Shown one piece after another: positions 39,240 to 47,072 of a DNA stretch of 64,000 nt (within the stretch, counting starts at the first letter, position 1; every line of letters begins with the position of its first letter). A program made the translations under genes and the position numbers. Under the pieces are notes generated by a model. The model did no database searches, was not told the origin of the DNA, and saw only the letters and a list, made by a program, of their open reading frames with translations. Origin of the DNA: Pseudomonas sp. KBW05 (GTDB lineage Bacteria; Pseudomonadota; Gammaproteobacteria; Pseudomonadales; Pseudomonadaceae); the NCBI RefSeq assembly GCF_003852405.1, contig NZ_QAJM01000009.1, positions 299,219 to 363,218 on the forward strand. Reading direction: 5' to 3'.

Positions 39240-40298
39240 TCAGATATCAGTGTCGGCTTCTTCTACTTCTGCAACCGGCTCGCGGTTGGCGGCAGCCTTC
39301 ACGTCTGGCGCGGCGGTCAGCAGCTTGTCGCGGATCTGCTTCTCAAGCGTGGCAGCGATATCCGGGTTTTCTGCAAGGAACTTGGCCGAGTTGGCCTTGC
39401 CCTGGCCGATCTTGCTGCCGTTGTAGGCATACCAGGCGCCGGACTTCTCAACAAAACCGTGCAGTACGCCCAGGTCAATCATCTCGCCGTTCAGGTAGAT
39501 ACCCTTGCCGTAGAGAATCTGGAACTCCGCCTGACGGAAAGGTGGGGCCACTTTGTTCTTCACGACTTTGACGCGGGTTTCGCTACCAACAACTTCGTCG
39601 CCTTCTTTCACCGCGCCAGTACGGCGGATGTCCAGACGGACCGAAGCGTAGAACTTCAGCGCGTTACCACCGGTGGTGGTTTCCGGGCTGCCGAACATCA
39701 CGCCGATCTTCATGCGGATCTGGTTGATGAAGATCACCAGGCAGTTGGCGTTCTTGATGTTACCGGTGATTTTACGCAGCGCCTGGGACATCAGACGGGC
39801 TTGCAGGCCCACGTGCATGTCGCCCATTTCGCCTTCGATTTCAGCCTTGGGTACCAGGGCGGCCACGGAGTCGACCACGATCACGTCGATAGCGTTGGAA
39901 CGCACCAGCATGTCGGTGATTTCCAGGGCTTGCTCACCGGTATCCGGTTGGGAAACCAGCAGGTCGTCAACGTTGACGCCCAGCTTGCCAGCGTATTCAG
40001 GGTCGAGGGCGTGCTCAGCGTCAACGAACGCGCAGGTGGCGCCCATTTTTTGTGCCTGGGCAATCACCGACAGGGTCAGGGTAGTTTTACCGGAAGATTC
40101 AGGACCGTAGATTTCAACGATACGGCCTTTTGGCAACCCGCCAATGCCGAGCGCGATGTCCAGACCCAGAGAGCCAGTGGAAATAGCCGGGATCGCCTGA
40201 CGGTCGTGATCGCCCATACGCATTACGGCACCCTTGCCGAATTGACGTTCGATCTGACCCAGGGCCGCAGCCAAGGCTTTCTTCTTGTTGTCGTCCAT
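39240..40298 (-). CDS. recA: RecA recombinase
   Basis: Strand-exchange ATPase and SOS co-protease of 352 aa. Walker A is GPESSGKTT (about 66-74), Walker [11 protein letters not shown], loop L2 [20 protein letters not shown]. The ATG at 40298 (MDDNKKKAL) has AGGA upstream. Since LexA- and S24-type repressors self-cleave on RecA filaments, this gene links DNA damage to the nearby tailocin. Control is by the SOS box at 40341. Confidence 0.98.
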   Translation of the reverse strand: MDDNKKKALAAALGQIERQFGKGAVMRMGDHDRQAIPAISTGSLGLDIALGIGGLPKGRIVEIYGPESSGKTTLTLSVIAQAQKMGATCAFVDAEHALDPEYAGKLGVNVDDLLVSQPDTGEQALEITDMLVRSNAIDVIVVDSVAALVPKAEIEGEMGDMHVGLQARLMSQALRKITGNIKNANCLVIFINQIRMKIGVMFGSPETTTGGNALKFYASVRLDIRRTGAVKEGDEVVGSETRVKVVKNKVAPPFRQAEFQILYGKGIYLNGEMIDLGVLHGFVEKSGAWYAYNGSKIGQGKANSAKFLAENPDIAATLEKQIRDKLLTAAPDVKAAANREPVAEVEEADTDI

Positions 40299-40340
40299 TA
40301 AAGTCCTCACGTAATCAATAAGGCCGGGGCGGCCAACACC

Positions 40341-40356
40341 TGTATAAGTAGACAGT
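40341..40356. promoter_or_regulatory. LexA (SOS) box of recA
   Basis: CTGTATAAGTAGACAG matches the CTG-N10-CAG consensus. It is 42 bp upstream of the recA start and also 27 bp from the 3' end of pncC. Confidence 0.9.
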
Positions 40357-40382
40357 ATTGTTCCACAAAGATCGGAGATCGC

Positions 40383-40883
40383 CTACCCCTGATTTTCTAT
40401 TTCTGCTGCAGCTCGTCGCAACAAGCCCTCTAGCGCGGCCTTTACCGTTTGTCGGCGGACCTCATCGCGGTTGCCGGTGAAGTGTTCAAGCTCAGACGTG
40501 ACGTCTTCACCGACACCAAAGGCAAGCCATACAGTGCCCACCGGTTTGTCCGGCGAACCGCCATCCGGCCCGGCGACACCGCTGACCGCCACGGCAAAGC
40601 GCGCCAGGCTTTTTTCCTGCGCGCCACGGACCATCGCCTCCACCACTTCCTGGCTGACGGCGCCAACTTTCGGAAACAAGGTTTCCGGCACATTCAGTTG
40701 CCGAGTCTTCTGGCGATTGGAATAGGTGACATAACCCGCCTCGAACCAGGCCGAACTCCCCGGAATCCGCGTGATCGCCTCGGCAATACCGCCGCCGGTG
40801 CAGGACTCGGCGGTGGTGACGTGGGCGTTGAGCACCTGTAAACGGCGACCCAGTTCAGCAGCCAGTTGAGTGATTTCCTTCAC
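40383..40883 (-). CDS. pncC: PncC/CinA-type nicotinamide-nucleotide amidohydrolase
   Basis: A 166-aa single-domain CinA C-terminal protein that converts NMN to nicotinate mononucleotide. The signature TAESCTGGGIAEAITRIPGSS is near residue 23, with VSGVAGPDGGSPDKPVGTVW following. It is upstream of recA on the same strand. On its other side begins the tailocin, so pncC is the conserved right-hand border of the tail cluster. Confidence 0.94.
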   Translation of the reverse strand: MKEITQLAAELGRRLQVLNAHVTTAESCTGGGIAEAITRIPGSSAWFEAGYVTYSNRQKTRQLNVPETLFPKVGAVSQEVVEAMVRGAQEKSLARFAVAVSGVAGPDGGSPDKPVGTVWLAFGVGEDVTSELEHFTGNRDEVRRQTVKAALEGLLRRAAAEIENQG

Positions 40884-40976
40884 GGTCGTCTCCAGTCTTG
40901 AGCGGGGGTTCGCCTACCCTACAGGAGCCAATCGCACGTGCAAGTGACAGGCTGACACGCGCACATCCGCCGTCAC

Positions 40977-41534
40977 CTAAAAAACGCACAGCACTGCCTT
41001 CGCCCGCGTCCACAACCGCAAGCGGTCCTCCAGCCCATTGAGCCCGCCATTGATACGTCGCGTAATGGTGGTGAACTGATCCTTGTCGGCCAGTTCATTC
41101 AGGCCATTGCTCTGCCAGAACCAGGCAGCCGACGCGACGGCCCAGTGCGGTTGCTCCAGCAACGCAGGTTCGCGCAACAAACGTTCATCGCCGAACAGGG
41201 CCTGACTACAGGCCAGATAATTGCGCCGGCCGGTAATCTGGATCAGGCCACGGCCCCGGTACTGCTGGCCATCGCCGTCCTTTTCCGGCGTGTTGCCCAG
41301 GCGTGCGGCCAATAACCCCGTGTCGTACTTGCTCAGATACTGCTCGCTCCCGAGCTCACGTACGTAGCGCAATTCGCCGGACTCATGGCCGATTTGCGCG
41401 ATAAACGCAGCGACGCGTCGGGCACTGTCGATCCCATACCGGGCAAACGCGGCATTGAACCCAGGCAAAAAAACGCCCGCACCAAGACGGGCTCCCGGCA
41501 GGATTTGCATCAGTTGCGCCAGTGTAATCTGCAT
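40977..41534 (-). CDS. Tailocin endolysin, glycoside hydrolase family 19
   Basis: A 185-aa muralytic enzyme for release of tail particles. The GH19 catalytic region is FIAQIGHESGELRY (Glu in HE) with QYRGRGLIQITGRRNY as substrate-binding motif. No signal peptide is seen, so it needs the holin at 52028. GGGAG lies 6 nt before the ATG at 41534; the longer reading uses TTG. It is the last gene of the tail operon; no spanin genes are visible nearby. Confidence 0.92.
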   Translation of the reverse strand: MQITLAQLMQILPGARLGAGVFLPGFNAAFARYGIDSARRVAAFIAQIGHESGELRYVRELGSEQYLSKYDTGLLAARLGNTPEKDGDGQQYRGRGLIQITGRRNYLACSQALFGDERLLREPALLEQPHWAVASAAWFWQSNGLNELADKDQFTTITRRINGGLNGLEDRLRLWTRAKAVLCVF

Positions 41535-41555
41535 CAATCGCTCCCTGAAAAGTGC

Positions 41556-42566
41556 CTATTCCGACAAACCGCCGGCGGTGATCGAGCTGCGATACCCCGC
41601 CACCGGGTCGCTCGAATTCACCACCTGGGTGATCGACCACCGCCCCTGCATGTAAGCCGGCCACGTCTCATCGAGCCGCAACAGCCCTTCGGCGGCCAGT
41701 AACGGATTGCCAGGGCAATCGATCAGCAACTCCAACCCCTCGCGCCCAGCCCTGCGCAGTTCGGCTTCAGCGACGGCACGGGCTTCCGCCGCGTTTTGAC
41801 AGCGCTGGCGCAGGGCCTTGAACGGCGCAATGCCCACTTCAACCACATGCTGCTTGCCCCCCGCCGCATCCCACCAGGTGACACGGCTGCCCTGGTATTT
41901 CGCGCGCGTCTTGTCGTTGAGCGTGGCGGTGATAAAGGCCGGATCACCGGGGCGATTGTCCTGGGTCACGGACAACTTCACCTCCGGCAACTGTTGCAGG
42001 GTCAATGTCCGGGTTTTGCCGGCTTCGGCGAGGACATAGAGTTCGTTGAACGGCTTGGTGATCGCGCAGTAACGCTTGGCCAGCCGGGTAATGAACGCCA
42101 TGTCGCTTTCATTGGACTGGTCGATATGCGGCACCGGAACGTTTTCCAGCGACGGCGCCACACGCGGCGAAAACCCATGCCGACTGACCAGTTGGCGAAA
42201 CAGCACGCCCAGCGTGGTGGGCCCATAGCTGGCGGATCGACGCTGGCGATAGCCGCTCGCGTCCTGTTCGCTGAAGGGCGCCGCTGTCGCGACAATCAGC
42301 AAGCGCATGGGAAACAGCACGGGGGTGCGCTGGCTGATCAGAAACTGGCCTTTTTCCACCAGCCCCGTCTCTTTGTATCCCACGCGCAAGCCAATCTTGC
42401 CGCTCATGCTCGGCAGACCTTCCAGCCCCTCGATATTGAGGGTCAGTTCCAGCCGGTCGGACTGGATGCCGACCCCATCGGTATGGCTCCAGCGCATGAC
42501 GCGTTGGTTGAGCAAGGCCGCGTTGGCGCCGTAAAACTCCACGATAGGTGTAAATCCCTGTGTCAT
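41556..42566 (-). CDS. Phage late control gene D-like baseplate hub protein
   Basis: A 336-aa P2 gpD-family protein (PA0628 position in R-pyocin). Family traits are FTPIVEFYGANAALLNQRVM at the start, a central LGVLFRQLVSRHGF element and the late MQGRWSITQVVNSS region. GpD forms the hub on which the spike and tube assemble. The coding sequence follows X on the same strand after 9 bp. Confidence 0.92.
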   Translation of the reverse strand: MTQGFTPIVEFYGANAALLNQRVMRWSHTDGVGIQSDRLELTLNIEGLEGLPSMSGKIGLRVGYKETGLVEKGQFLISQRTPVLFPMRLLIVATAAPFSEQDASGYRQRRSASYGPTTLGVLFRQLVSRHGFSPRVAPSLENVPVPHIDQSNESDMAFITRLAKRYCAITKPFNELYVLAEAGKTRTLTLQQLPEVKLSVTQDNRPGDPAFITATLNDKTRAKYQGSRVTWWDAAGGKQHVVEVGIAPFKALRQRCQNAAEARAVAEAELRRAGREGLELLIDCPGNPLLAAEGLLRLDETWPAYMQGRWSITQVVNSSDPVAGYRSSITAGGLSE

Positions 42567-42575
42567 GCAGCCTCC

Positions 42576-42788
42576 TTAATCCCACGCCAGAACAGGGCGC
42601 AGCGCCGCCGGCCGCGTTTGCATTTCCGGCACGATCACCCACACACCCGCCGGCAAAACAGGGCCGTACTCGGCAAGCGTGGGGTTCATGCGCCACAGGG
42701 TTTCTTCGGCCGCATCATCGCAACGCCCCAGCTCGCGGTAGAGCAGCAGGTTGACCGAGTCACCGGCGATACTTCGTACTCTACGCAT
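42576..42788 (-). CDS. Tail protein X (LysM-like)
   Basis: A 70-aa protein, MRRVRSIAGDSVNLLLYREL then LWRMNPTLAEYGPVLPAGV, typical of gpX with a LysM-type fold. It overlaps the end of the gpU gene by 8 bp, which fixes the start at 42788 rather than at the longer reading. gpX helps complete the baseplate/hub. Confidence 0.88.
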   Translation of the reverse strand: MRRVRSIAGDSVNLLLYRELGRCDDAAEETLWRMNPTLAEYGPVLPAGVWVIVPEMQTRPAALRPVLAWD

Positions 42789-43164
42789 TGACGAATTCCT
42801 CCAGCTCAAGGGTCCAGGTCATCAGCATCGCCGTACCGTCATCGATCACGTTGCTCTGGGTTTCCTTAACCGAATTGATGCGCCACAGGCCCCAGTTGCG
42901 GCCGATGCCATCCACCAGCGGCAACGGTGTGCGCAAGCCTTGCAAGGCACGCAGCTCATCCAGGCGTTGCATACCAACGCCGTACATGGCCTTGCCGCTG
43001 AACGTGAGTTTTTCCAGCTTCTGGCCGCTCTGTCGCGACTGCGGCTTGCTGGCAATAATCGCCAGGTCGCTCCAGCCGCCGTCGCTGTTGCGGACCAGCG
43101 AGGCATAGGCAAAGCCTCGGGACAAACCAAAAATGAAATCGCCCAAAACCATCTGTTGTCGCAT
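42781..43164 (-). CDS. Tail protein U (P2 gpU-like)
   Basis: A 127-aa tail protein (MRQQMVLGDFIFGLSRGFAY, then TFSGKAMYGVGMQRLDELRA). This is the Phage_P2_GpU family, involved in baseplate or tail completion. AGGAGG lies 6 nt upstream of the ATG; its A overlaps the stop codon of the tape-measure gene. Confidence 0.9.
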   Translation of the reverse strand: MRQQMVLGDFIFGLSRGFAYASLVRNSDGGWSDLAIIASKPQSRQSGQKLEKLTFSGKAMYGVGMQRLDELRALQGLRTPLPLVDGIGRNWGLWRINSVKETQSNVIDDGTAMLMTWTLELEEFVNA

Positions 43165-44270
43165 CAATCACCTCCTGAGTCGGCGAGCGCCGCATTGCGG
43201 CGAACCCCCAGCGCGTCCGTGACCATCGGCATGCATTGAAATTGCAGGGCGTGGATCACCTGGCTGACCACCTGTTGGGCATCGGCAGGGTTCACACCGG
43301 TGATCTGGATACTTGGCGCAATGGACACCTGCACGTTATCCGCGCGGGCGCTGTTGAGCTCTTTGCTCACGGCATCGGGCGCCGGCAGGCGATCACTGGG
43401 GCCGAACAGTTTGTCGCCCAGCCAGGCGCCCGCTTCGCTGCCCAGCAAACCACCGATGGCGCCGCCGACAGCTGTCCCTATACCGGGAAACACCAGGGTA
43501 CCGATGGCTGCCCCCGCAGAGGCGCCCGCCCACGCGCCACCCGCCGTGCTCAGGCCGGAGCCGACGGCGCTGGCGTCGCCGTTGCGTACGCCCTGGATCA
43601 CATCCACGGCAGCTGCGGCGGTTCTCAATGGCCCAAGCCGGCGAATGCCGACGGATTGCAGTGTGCCGACAGCATCGGCCAAGGCACCTGCGCTTAGGTT
43701 GGGTGCGCTAGCTGCAACGCTGGCCCCGGCAAAGGACTGAAAACGTTGCGAGCCCGCCCCCGGTTGAAAGCCGTTTGACAAGCCCCCCAAGGCCTGGCGG
43801 GCTCGCTCGTACAGAGCGCGCCACCCTGCGCTGTGCCCACCGTTTTTTTTGAGCTCTTTGACTTGATTGACGGCCGCGTCCATGACCAGATCAACCGCTT
43901 TTTCTATGACCTTGTCTTTGATCGTGTCCAACAAGCCAGCGCCGGCAGCCTCGGGCTGATCCTGCGGCGAGCTCGCGGCCACATCGGCAGCCTTGGGCAC
44001 CAGCGCATCGCCGTTGATGAACAGCGTGCTGTTGAGCGTCTCCAACGTCTCGCGCAGCCGCACTTGCTCCTGGGTCAAGGCGTTGATGTCCACACTGAGC
44101 GTGACCAGCGCAGAGCGCAGTTCCAACTGCGGCTGCGCGGCCCCATCCAGGCTTACGGGGGCCGCCGCACTGGCGGAAAACGGCGCCAGCACATTGCCAA
44201 GGTCGGCATCGCCGATCATCCAGCGCAAGTCCTCCTGGGCGAGCCTCATCCCATATTTAGTGTCTTGCAT
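43164..44270 (-). CDS. Short tape-measure-type tail protein
   Basis: A 368-aa protein occupying the tape-measure position between E/E' and U. Residues 40-100 are helical (LSVDINALTQEQVRLRETLE); 235-290 is a Gly/Ala-rich hydrophobic segment (GAAIGTLVFPGIGTAVGGAI) common to tape measures. It is about half the size of P2 gpT. If tail length follows the usual 1.5 angstrom per residue, the tail would be near 55 nm. AGGAG lies within the end of E' just upstream. Confidence 0.82.
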   Translation of the reverse strand: MQDTKYGMRLAQEDLRWMIGDADLGNVLAPFSASAAAPVSLDGAAQPQLELRSALVTLSVDINALTQEQVRLRETLETLNSTLFINGDALVPKAADVAASSPQDQPEAAGAGLLDTIKDKVIEKAVDLVMDAAVNQVKELKKNGGHSAGWRALYERARQALGGLSNGFQPGAGSQRFQSFAGASVAASAPNLSAGALADAVGTLQSVGIRRLGPLRTAAAAVDVIQGVRNGDASAVGSGLSTAGGAWAGASAGAAIGTLVFPGIGTAVGGAIGGLLGSEAGAWLGDKLFGPSDRLPAPDAVSKELNSARADNVQVSIAPSIQITGVNPADAQQVVSQVIHALQFQCMPMVTDALGVRRNAALADSGGD

Positions 44271-44276
44271 CCCGCT

Positions 44277-44441
44277 CTACTCCTGTTTGACGCCAAGGCG
44301 AACGATCGCGATGTCGTAGCGGCGCATGGCTTTGGCGGCGTCCCATTCCAGGATCTCCGCTTCATTGACCGAGTAAACCAGCGGCACCACATCGAGGATT
44401 ACGTCAATGTCCCGTTGCGAAAGAAGGCCGCCGGTTGATTT
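44277..44441 (-). CDS. E' extension made by -1 frameshifting
   Basis: Open -1 frame running from the slippery site to TAG at 44277-44279, giving 54 residues beginning KSTGGLLSQRDIDVILDVV and ending YDIAIVRLGVKQE. In this frame a TGA lies just two codons before the slippery site and no suitable start follows, so it can only be reached by frameshifting from the E gene. The fused E+E' product would be about 231 aa. Its end carries the ribosome site of the tape-measure gene 6 nt downstream, matching the E-E'-T order of phage P2. Confidence 0.8.
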   Translation of the reverse strand, partial: KSTGGLLSQRDIDVILDVVPLVYSVNEAEILEWDAAKAMRRYDIAIVRLGVKQE

Positions 44442-44971
44442 AAAAAATCGTCAATGCGCTCCTGCAACCCCGTCCAGTCGGGCACGGTCAGGCCGGCGAG
44501 ATCGGGGATCATCAGCCCGGTGCAATGGGCGGTAATGAATTCGGCGCGGTCCTTGGCGGTGGCGAGTTTTTTCATCACCTTGGTCGCGCGCAGGGCGGGC
44601 ATTTCCAGGTCGAGTGCGGTGTGGGTGCGACCGGCGGCATCCACCGGCAGCAGCAGTTGCACCGGTTGTTCGTGGCTCGATGACACCGGCTCGCCGAGGA
44701 AGAACGACGCAGGACGAGTCGACATCTCATGCACGAATTGGGCGATGGTCACGTAGTCCGGGCGCTTGAGTTGGTCGAGCTCTTTTTCCGACAGGCCGGT
44801 GGCGAGTTTCGCCAGTTCGAAGAACTGATCGTCCTCATCATCACCGGCCCGGGCCAGCGCGTCTTTTTGCGCGGCGTAATACAGCGGTTTGAGTTGTACC
44901 TGCTCGATCGACGCGCCGGTGTCGGCGGTGATCGGCGAAAGCAGGCGGTGCAGCGGTGGCATCCAGGCCAT
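44399..44971 (-). CDS. Tail assembly chaperone E with duplicated domain
   Basis: A 190-aa tail assembly chaperone placed between tube and tape measure, the P2 E position. Two halves align: residues about 20-95 (GLSEKELDQLKRPDYVTI, ending RPASFF) and 115-185 (GLMIPDLAGLTVPDWTGL, ending QPAAFF), so the chaperone domain is duplicated. AAGGAG lies 8 nt upstream of the ATG at 44971; the longer reading comes from the REP element. Within its second half is a -1 slippery heptamer at 44441-44447. Confidence 0.85.
   Translation of the reverse strand: MAWMPPLHRLLSPITADTGASIEQVQLKPLYYAAQKDALARAGDDEDDQFFELAKLATGLSEKELDQLKRPDYVTIAQFVHEMSTRPASFFLGEPVSSSHEQPVQLLLPVDAAGRTHTALDLEMPALRATKVMKKLATAKDRAEFITAHCTGLMIPDLAGLTVPDWTGLQERIDDFLNQPAAFFRNGTLT
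44441..44447 (-). other. -1 ribosomal frameshift site (T TTT TTA)
   Basis: Heptamer of the X XXY YYZ class in the correct phase of gene E (GAT TTT TTA). P2 E uses T TTT TTG at the same relative place. Slippage leads into the E' frame. Confidence 0.78.
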
Positions 44972-45017
44972 GGGGCAAACTCCTTGGGTAACGTTGTAAA
45001 AAAGGGCGAGCGCCGAT

Positions 45018-45111
45018 CCCTGTGGGAGCTGGCTTGCCTGCGATGCAGGTGACTCGGTCATTCAGCTAGACCGAGGTGATGCTATCGCGGGCAAGCCCGG
45101 CTCCCACAGGG
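45018..45111. repeat. REP-type inverted repeat within the tail operon
   Basis: Paired arms CCCTGTGGGAGCTGGCTTGC and its near-complement GGGCAAGCCCGGCTCCCACA, with centre containing CTCGGTC / GACCGAG. This belongs to a second REP-like family (GAGCTGGC) distinct from the seven REPINs. It sits between the tube and chaperone genes. Confidence 0.85.
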
Positions 45112-45124
45112 AACTCGATCGGCC

Positions 45125-45631
45125 TTAAGGCATCAGCACGGCGCGGCGTGCATCGCCGAGGATATCGACGCCGTTGAGCACGAACTTCTGGGTGCGTACG
45201 TCGATGTCGATCACCGGGATGCCGTTTTCCAGGCGGTTGTAGGTGCGGCAGGACAGCTCCAGGGTGGTGGTGGCCTTGTCGCCCATTTTCAGCTTGGCTT
45301 CCGCCAGGGATTTGAGCTTGCCGCCGACCGTGTGGTAGGTGAAATAGGTCTTGCCGTCCTGGTCCTGGCCGGCTTCGCGCACGTTCAGCAGGATGTCGTC
45401 ACCCAGGCGCACACCCAGGGCCAGCATGATTTCCGGGCCGGCGCCTTGCAGGATCAACGTGGCATTGAGCACCTTGCCGCTCTTGGCCATTTCCTCGGCG
45501 ATAAAGCGCCCGCCGGACATGGGCTCCATCTCGAACTCGATCGTCGGCGGGGTGAATTCCTCCACCGTCGCGGACAACGGCAGGCCTTGAAGGGTGGCCG
45601 CAATGGCCTGTCTGACTCGGTTGGTAAACAT
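45125..45631 (-). CDS. Tail tube protein (P2 FII-like)
   Basis: A 168-aa inner tube monomer. It starts MFTNRVRQAIAATLQGLPLS and has the tube-type beta-sandwich with FEMEPMSGGRFIAEE and TTLELSCRTYNRLENGIPVIDIDV. Its ATG is shared with the end of the sheath gene, so sheath and tube are coupled in translation, fitting 1:1 stoichiometry. A REP hairpin follows its stop and may insulate this highly expressed pair. Confidence 0.93.
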   Translation of the reverse strand: MFTNRVRQAIAATLQGLPLSATVEEFTPPTIEFEMEPMSGGRFIAEEMAKSGKVLNATLILQGAGPEIMLALGVRLGDDILLNVREAGQDQDGKTYFTYHTVGGKLKSLAEAKLKMGDKATTTLELSCRTYNRLENGIPVIDIDVRTQKFVLNGVDILGDARRAVLMP

Positions 45632-46797
45632 TAGAGAACGTCCTCCAGGAACTGCTCGATGATTTCATCGCGGGCATTGAGTTGATAAATCATGTGTTCG
45701 TTCGGCGCGTAGCGGCCGTAGTCGATGACGATGAACCAGGTGCCGTTCTTGTACTTCTCGACACTGTTCAGTTCCGGGTGCAGGTACACGCTGCCGCCGG
45801 GGATGGTTTCGTCGGCGACCAGGGTTTGCAGCCAGTCGTTGATGCGCTTGACCTCCTGGTCCATGAAGGACTTGGTGAGGTTCTTGGCCATGGCTTTCTG
45901 GCCGGCTTTGACCAGCTTGCGGCTGATGGCATCTTCCAGGCCGACATAGCTGATGAACTTGCCGGTGATGGAGCGGTTACCCAGCAGCGAAAAACCGCCA
46001 AGGATGGTGCGCGCGTAGTAGCTCACGCCGTAGCGGTTGAGCAGGTCGCCTTCGGTGGAGGTGTCGAGGATGTTGTACTCGACCACGCGGGAAACATCCT
46101 CGGCGAACGTCACTTGATTGCCCGGGCTTTCCCACTGCTTGACCTTGGCCAATGCGGCAATCGCCAGGGACGACGGCGCGAGGAACACATTCTTCTTCGC
46201 TGCCTTGGAGTACACCGACGGCATGTTGTGCACCAGCAGGCAACGGTCGAAGCCAAGGTCGGCACCGCCCAGTTCGCCGCTGTAGGTCACTTGGCCGGCG
46301 ACCGCCACGTCCTTGCCATCCAGCACCACACGGGCCTTGATACGCTTGCCGAAGGCCGCGAACTCACCGGCCACCGCCTTGACGCCGGTGAAGCCTGGGG
46401 CACCGATGATGGTCAGGTCTTCCGGCACGCTGGCCAATGCCGCCAGGCCCAGCTTGCGACCGGTGACCGGCTCGTCGCCGCCGATCACATTGTTCTGGGT
46501 ATCGGCCGGGGTGGCGCCCTCCTCCACAATCACCACGTAGACCGGCACCTTCACCACCTTGAGGATCTGGTACACCGCATGAAACAAGGTGCCCGACTCG
46601 CTGCCGGTAGGATCCAGCAACGCCTGGGTGGTGAAACTGTTGATACGGAACGGCGAATTTTTCGGGATCGACGCGTGGGCTTTCGGCGCGGTGCCGACCA
46701 GGCCGATCACGTTATCGCCCAGGCCACCCATGGCCTCGGGGGATTCAGTCGCGTTGACGGTGATGCCGTTGTGCTCGAAGTTCAAAACCTCAGCCAT
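45631..46797 (-). CDS. Contractile tail sheath protein (P2 FI-like)
   Basis: A 388-aa sheath subunit. Characteristic parts are NVIGLVGTAPKA near residue 30, APGFTGVKAV in the middle, and VLKRINDWLQTL-like VKRINDWLQTLVADETIPGG near the end. The presence of a sheath establishes a contractile, R-type particle rather than an F-type one. Length agrees with P2 and R2-pyocin sheath (about 390 aa). Confidence 0.95.
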   Translation of the reverse strand: MAEVLNFEHNGITVNATESPEAMGGLGDNVIGLVGTAPKAHASIPKNSPFRINSFTTQALLDPTGSESGTLFHAVYQILKVVKVPVYVVIVEEGATPADTQNNVIGGDEPVTGRKLGLAALASVPEDLTIIGAPGFTGVKAVAGEFAAFGKRIKARVVLDGKDVAVAGQVTYSGELGGADLGFDRCLLVHNMPSVYSKAAKKNVFLAPSSLAIAALAKVKQWESPGNQVTFAEDVSRVVEYNILDTSTEGDLLNRYGVSYYARTILGGFSLLGNRSITGKFISYVGLEDAISRKLVKAGQKAMAKNLTKSFMDQEVKRINDWLQTLVADETIPGGSVYLHPELNSVEKYKNGTWFIVIDYGRYAPNEHMIYQLNARDEIIEQFLEDVL

Positions 46798-46799
46798 GA

Positions 46800-46991
46800 T
46801 TAGTCAGCCTTCTGGGTGGTGGCCTTTGGGGCCGGGGTGGCGTTGAGGACGCTGGTCAGTTCCAGACGGCCAGCGGTGCGCAGGGCGGTTGCTTCGACGT
46901 CCAGCAGGTCCAGTTCCTCGCCGACGACAGACCAATGGCCGGCGTGGGTGGGGAATGGGATGAGGACGGTGTAGGTTTGGCGGGTGGGCAT
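46800..46991 (-). CDS. Small protein preceding the sheath gene
   Basis: A 63-aa protein, MPTRQTYTVLIPFPTHAGHW then LLDVEATALRTAGRLEL, ending in an Ala/Thr/Lys tail. GGAG lies 5 nt upstream and the sheath gene starts 2 bp after it. Its place directly ahead of the sheath gene recalls Mu gp38 (DUF2635), but I cannot confirm the family. The start codon lies only 15 nt past the U-run of a terminator-like hairpin. Confidence 0.7.
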   Translation of the reverse strand: MPTRQTYTVLIPFPTHAGHWSVVGEELDLLDVEATALRTAGRLELTSVLNATPAPKATTQKAD

Positions 46992-47006
46992 ATGCACTCC
47001 ATGCAC

Positions 47007-47027
47007 AAAAAAGCCGCTCAAGGCGGC
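47007..47027 (-). terminator. Second terminator-like hairpin before the sheath module
   Basis: On the minus strand GCCGC-CTTGA-GCGGC is followed by TTTTTT. It ends 15 nt before the start codon of the small gene at 46991. Confidence 0.75.
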
Positions 47028-47048
47028 GGGGTTTAGATCAGGAAAGAA

Positions 47049-47072
47049 AACGCCCCGTCAGTGCGGGGCGTT
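47049..47072 (-). terminator. Intrinsic terminator overlapping the fibre-chaperone stop
   Basis: Stem AACGCCCCG / CGGGGCGTT with a 6-nt loop, followed on the minus strand by TTTTCTTTCC. Its first bases overlap the TAA of the fibre chaperone gene. It splits the tail genes into a V-to-fibre block and a sheath-to-lysin block, as in P2. Confidence 0.85.
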
